Positions 62,545-64,000 of a stretch of 64,000 nucleotides of DNA are shown piece by piece; the first letter of the stretch is position 1, and the number at the start of each line of letters is the position of its first letter. Position numbers and translations under genes: made by a program. Where the stretch lies: the NCBI RefSeq assembly GCF_013032505.1, contig NZ_WQCG01000005.1:186001-250000 (forward strand). Reading direction: 5' to 3'. The stretch comes from Ruegeria atlantica. GTDB taxonomy: Bacteria > Pseudomonadota > Alphaproteobacteria > Rhodobacterales > Rhodobacteraceae. The notes below the pieces were generated by a model. That model did not search any database, was not told the DNA's origin, and was given only the letters and a program-made list of their open reading frames with translations.

Positions 62545-62686
62545 GAGTGATAGCTTCATGTGTGTAGTCGCCCCCAATTTTTGTGACGCCGTGCTTGCAT
62601 CTTTCTCGATCAATCTCCCGGGAAAGCAGAAGCACTTCTGCGACAAGAATGGATTCAAGCAGGTCTCTGTCGGTTTCTTTCATCAT
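62492..62686 (-). CDS. Possible small antisense gene
   Basis: 64 residues, ATG at 62686, GGAGGG upstream. The product is helical and charged (M-M-K-E-T-D-R-D-L-L-E-S-I-L-V-A-E). It overlaps the 3' end of the plus-strand gene by 53 bases. It runs opposite to the early operon. Weak but the ribosome site is good. Confidence 0.35.
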   Translation of the reverse strand: MMKETDRDLLESILVAEVLLLSREIDRERCKHGVTKIGGDYTHEAITLIRQKRPTVLQALRAPH

Positions 62687-62805
62687 TTTCCCTCCATCGG
62701 TTGTGTGGCAGCGCCGATGGTAGCGGCGGCCTGGTCCGGTGTCGAACCATCCCCCAAGGTGGTCCGGGCCTGCGCCGCCGCAGCTGATTTGGGGAGGGCT
62801 GCCTG

Positions 62806-63063
62806 ATGCATGCGGCAAAGCTCTCCCGCTCCCCCCGCCTGCAGCGTGTGCATGCCTGTCTCGCCGACGGTGCGGAGCACTCGACGCTGGACATCGTGCG
62901 GCGCGCGGGTGTCTGCGCGGTCAATGCCTGCATTGCGGAGCTGAGGGATAACGGTGCGCGGATCAGTTGCCGCCAAAGCGTGAGCCCGCGTGGCGAGCGG
63001 ATCTGGCTCTACCGGATGGTGCGCCCCGTGCCATCACAGGACGAAGGACAAGCTGATGGCTGA
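62806..63063 (+). CDS. Small winged-helix-like early protein
   Basis: 85 residues. H-S-T-L-D-I-V-R-R-A-G-V-C-A-V-N-A-C-I-A-E-L-R-D-N-G-A-R-I-S (about 25-54) has a helix-turn-helix pattern like those that handle phage gene control. It overlaps the next gene by 8 bases. Confidence 0.55.
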   Translation: MHAAKLSRSPRLQRVHACLADGAEHSTLDIVRRAGVCAVNACIAELRDNGARISCRQSVSPRGERIWLYRMVRPVPSQDEGQADG

Positions 63064-63352
63064 TGAGAGAAACGAGCCAATGGGTGAGGCGAAGAACCCC
63101 GGGCAGGCCCGCGCGGCACAGGAAGACCTGGCCGCGCGGGACATTTTGATTGCGCACATGGCAGAGGTTCTTGCGAGCCAGGCCATTGGGTTTGAAGCCC
63201 TTTCGATTGGGCTGAGCCGACTTTCAGAACAGGCCAAACGTAATTCTGAAGCGGCAGGTGAATTCCTGGAGACCCTCTCATCGGCACCACCCGCCGGACG
63301 GCCGGGGCCGCTGAACACAGGCAAACCAAACGTGCAGGACGGTGATGATTGA
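63056..63352 (+). CDS. Small early protein of unknown function
   Basis: 98 residues, ATG at 63056. Helical and charged, with A-A-R-D-I-L-I-A-H-M-A-E-V-L-A-S-Q in the middle and a Pro/Gly-rich end. No family. It overlaps the previous and next genes by 8 bases. Confidence 0.5.
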   Translation: MADERNEPMGEAKNPGQARAAQEDLAARDILIAHMAEVLASQAIGFEALSIGLSRLSEQAKRNSEAAGEFLETLSSAPPAGRPGPLNTGKPNVQDGDD

Positions 63353-64000
63353 GATCGACGAACGCAGCCGCTCCGAGCGCGAGCGGGCGGCCTGGATAGA
63401 GGCGGGGCGGGAACCGATCGCCCAAAGGCGCGAGGCACAGGCCCTGGAGACCGGTTCGGCCTGGTCGATGGGGGACTGGGCCAACAGCTGGGATCGCGCT
63501 TACGGAGATCTCAGCTTGGCGCTGGCTGAGCTCGCTTATGACGGCGGCTACGATTATGTGAAGATTTGCGCGCATGTTGCGCGCCGTTTTCCGGCAGACC
63601 GGCGCAACGCAGGTCTGAGCTTCGGGCATCATCAGGCCGTGGCCGCGCTGGAACCGACCGAGGCGGACCGGTTGCTGGTGCAGGCCGGGCTGCAGGGCTG
63701 GTCGCGGGACCGCACGCGTGACGAGGCGCGGATTGCAAGATCGGAAGCTTCTCTGCGCCGCGAGAACGAACGGCTGCGGGCCGTGAATGCGGAGCTGGAG
63801 GCCCGCGTTGCCGCCGGAGAGGCCAGTAACGTGGTCGCCGATATTGAGCGCGCCAACAAGGCCGATCTGGCGGAAGCCCTGAGGCTGGTTGAGCGTTGCG
63901 TGAGCCGGGTGGAATCTCCGGCCTGTATCGGGGCTTTGCAGGCCCTGCACGGCAACGCAGCGGCGGCGGCCGAAAAACGCGTCTCGAAGTTGATCTTTGA
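63345..64000 (+). CDS. Early coiled-coil protein, 3' end beyond the window
   Basis: At least 218 residues from the ATG at 63345, open to the edge. S-F-G-H-H-Q-A-V-A-A-L-E-P-T-E-A-D-R-L-L (about 95-114) followed by G-W-S-R-D-R-T resembles a motif in plasmid and phage replication or partition proteins. The next 80 residues are a coiled coil. Function unknown, possibly DNA transactions in early phage growth. Confidence 0.6.
   Translation, partial: MIEIDERSRSERERAAWIEAGREPIAQRREAQALETGSAWSMGDWANSWDRAYGDLSLALAELAYDGGYDYVKICAHVARRFPADRRNAGLSFGHHQAVAALEPTEADRLLVQAGLQGWSRDRTRDEARIARSEASLRRENERLRAVNAELEARVAAGEASNVVADIERANKADLAEALRLVERCVSRVESPACIGALQALHGNAAAAAEKRVSKLIF

Larger units (their letters stand above)
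34177..64000. mobile_element. Mu/B3-like transposable prophage (right end beyond the window)
   Basis: From 34257 the content is phage only: lambda-type tail genes, Mu-type head genes, lysis cassette, methylases, immunity region and early operon. At 34177 a TG is followed by tandem transposase-site-like repeats, which suggests a transposable phage of the Mu/B3/RcapMu kind. Typical phage codon bias (high GC) is broken at 51511-54148 and 55164-59280 by AT-richer cargo. Transposase, terminase and portal genes were not found, so the assignment to transposable phages rests on head genes and the terminus. Confidence 0.8.

Noticed and set aside
63009..63950. 313-codon minus-strand frame at the right edge
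   Set aside because: Opposite a coherent plus-strand gene (63345 onward) with a coiled coil and a start overlapping the previous gene; the minus frame is Arg/Pro-rich noise.

Overview
The host part of the window (1 to about 34176) looks like a chromosome segment of a marine Rhodobacterales bacterium of the Roseobacter group. Markers are MreB, a class I lysyl-tRNA synthetase, the tesA/ybbA/ybbP block, LeuA behind a leucine-type leader, EttA, NadD, NadE, PhhA/PhhB, DUF1801, DUF2141 and DUF4864 proteins, and moderately high GC with Rhodobacterales-like protein sequences. These genes form short, mostly ordinary operons. Less ordinary items are an 18-repeat secreted MORN protein, an SRAP-family protein that has lost its catalytic Cys2, a leuA attenuator, and a large beta-helix pectate-lyase-like protein.

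From about 34177 to beyond the right edge lies a prophage. A TG dinucleotide followed by two tandem ~24 bp repeats (34182-34228), just after the hairpin behind the usp gene, looks like the terminus of a Mu/B3-type transposable phage. Going inward on the minus strand are tail tip, tail assembly, tape measure, tail tube, head completion, capsid, decoration protein, and protease with nested scaffold (34257-50293). The head genes are Mu-like (DUF1320, gpG-like, protease I/scaffold Z) and the tail is lambda-like (M, L, K, J order), so the expected particle is a siphovirus. A palindromic control region at 50326-50347 separates these genes from a plus-strand lysis cassette (endolysin, inner-membrane spanin, overlapping lipoprotein spanin).

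Between the lysis genes and the immunity region (51511-59280) sit two AT-richer cargo blocks around a GC-rich phage-type Dam methylase. Block A (51528-53872) is a ParB/Srx-domain protein translationally coupled to a D12-class adenine methylase. Block B (55365-59053) is a divergent pair: a KAP-family P-loop NTPase (PifA-like family) and a reverse transcriptase of the unknown-group/defence type. Their intergenic gap holds a GC-rich, hairpin-dense segment (57341-57478) that I propose as a noncoding RNA. Block B is the best candidate here for an undescribed anti-phage system.

The immunity region (59281-60366) has an S24-like repressor in which both autoprotease residues are replaced (Ser to Ala, Lys to Arg), three 20-bp operators, and a divergent early operon starting with a small Cro/Ner-like protein. 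The early operon runs right with overlapping start/stop codons through small membrane proteins, a protein with a DnaA domain IV-like helix-turn-helix, and a coiled-coil protein that is cut by the window edge. No transposase, terminase or portal gene is visible; they may lie to the right of the window.
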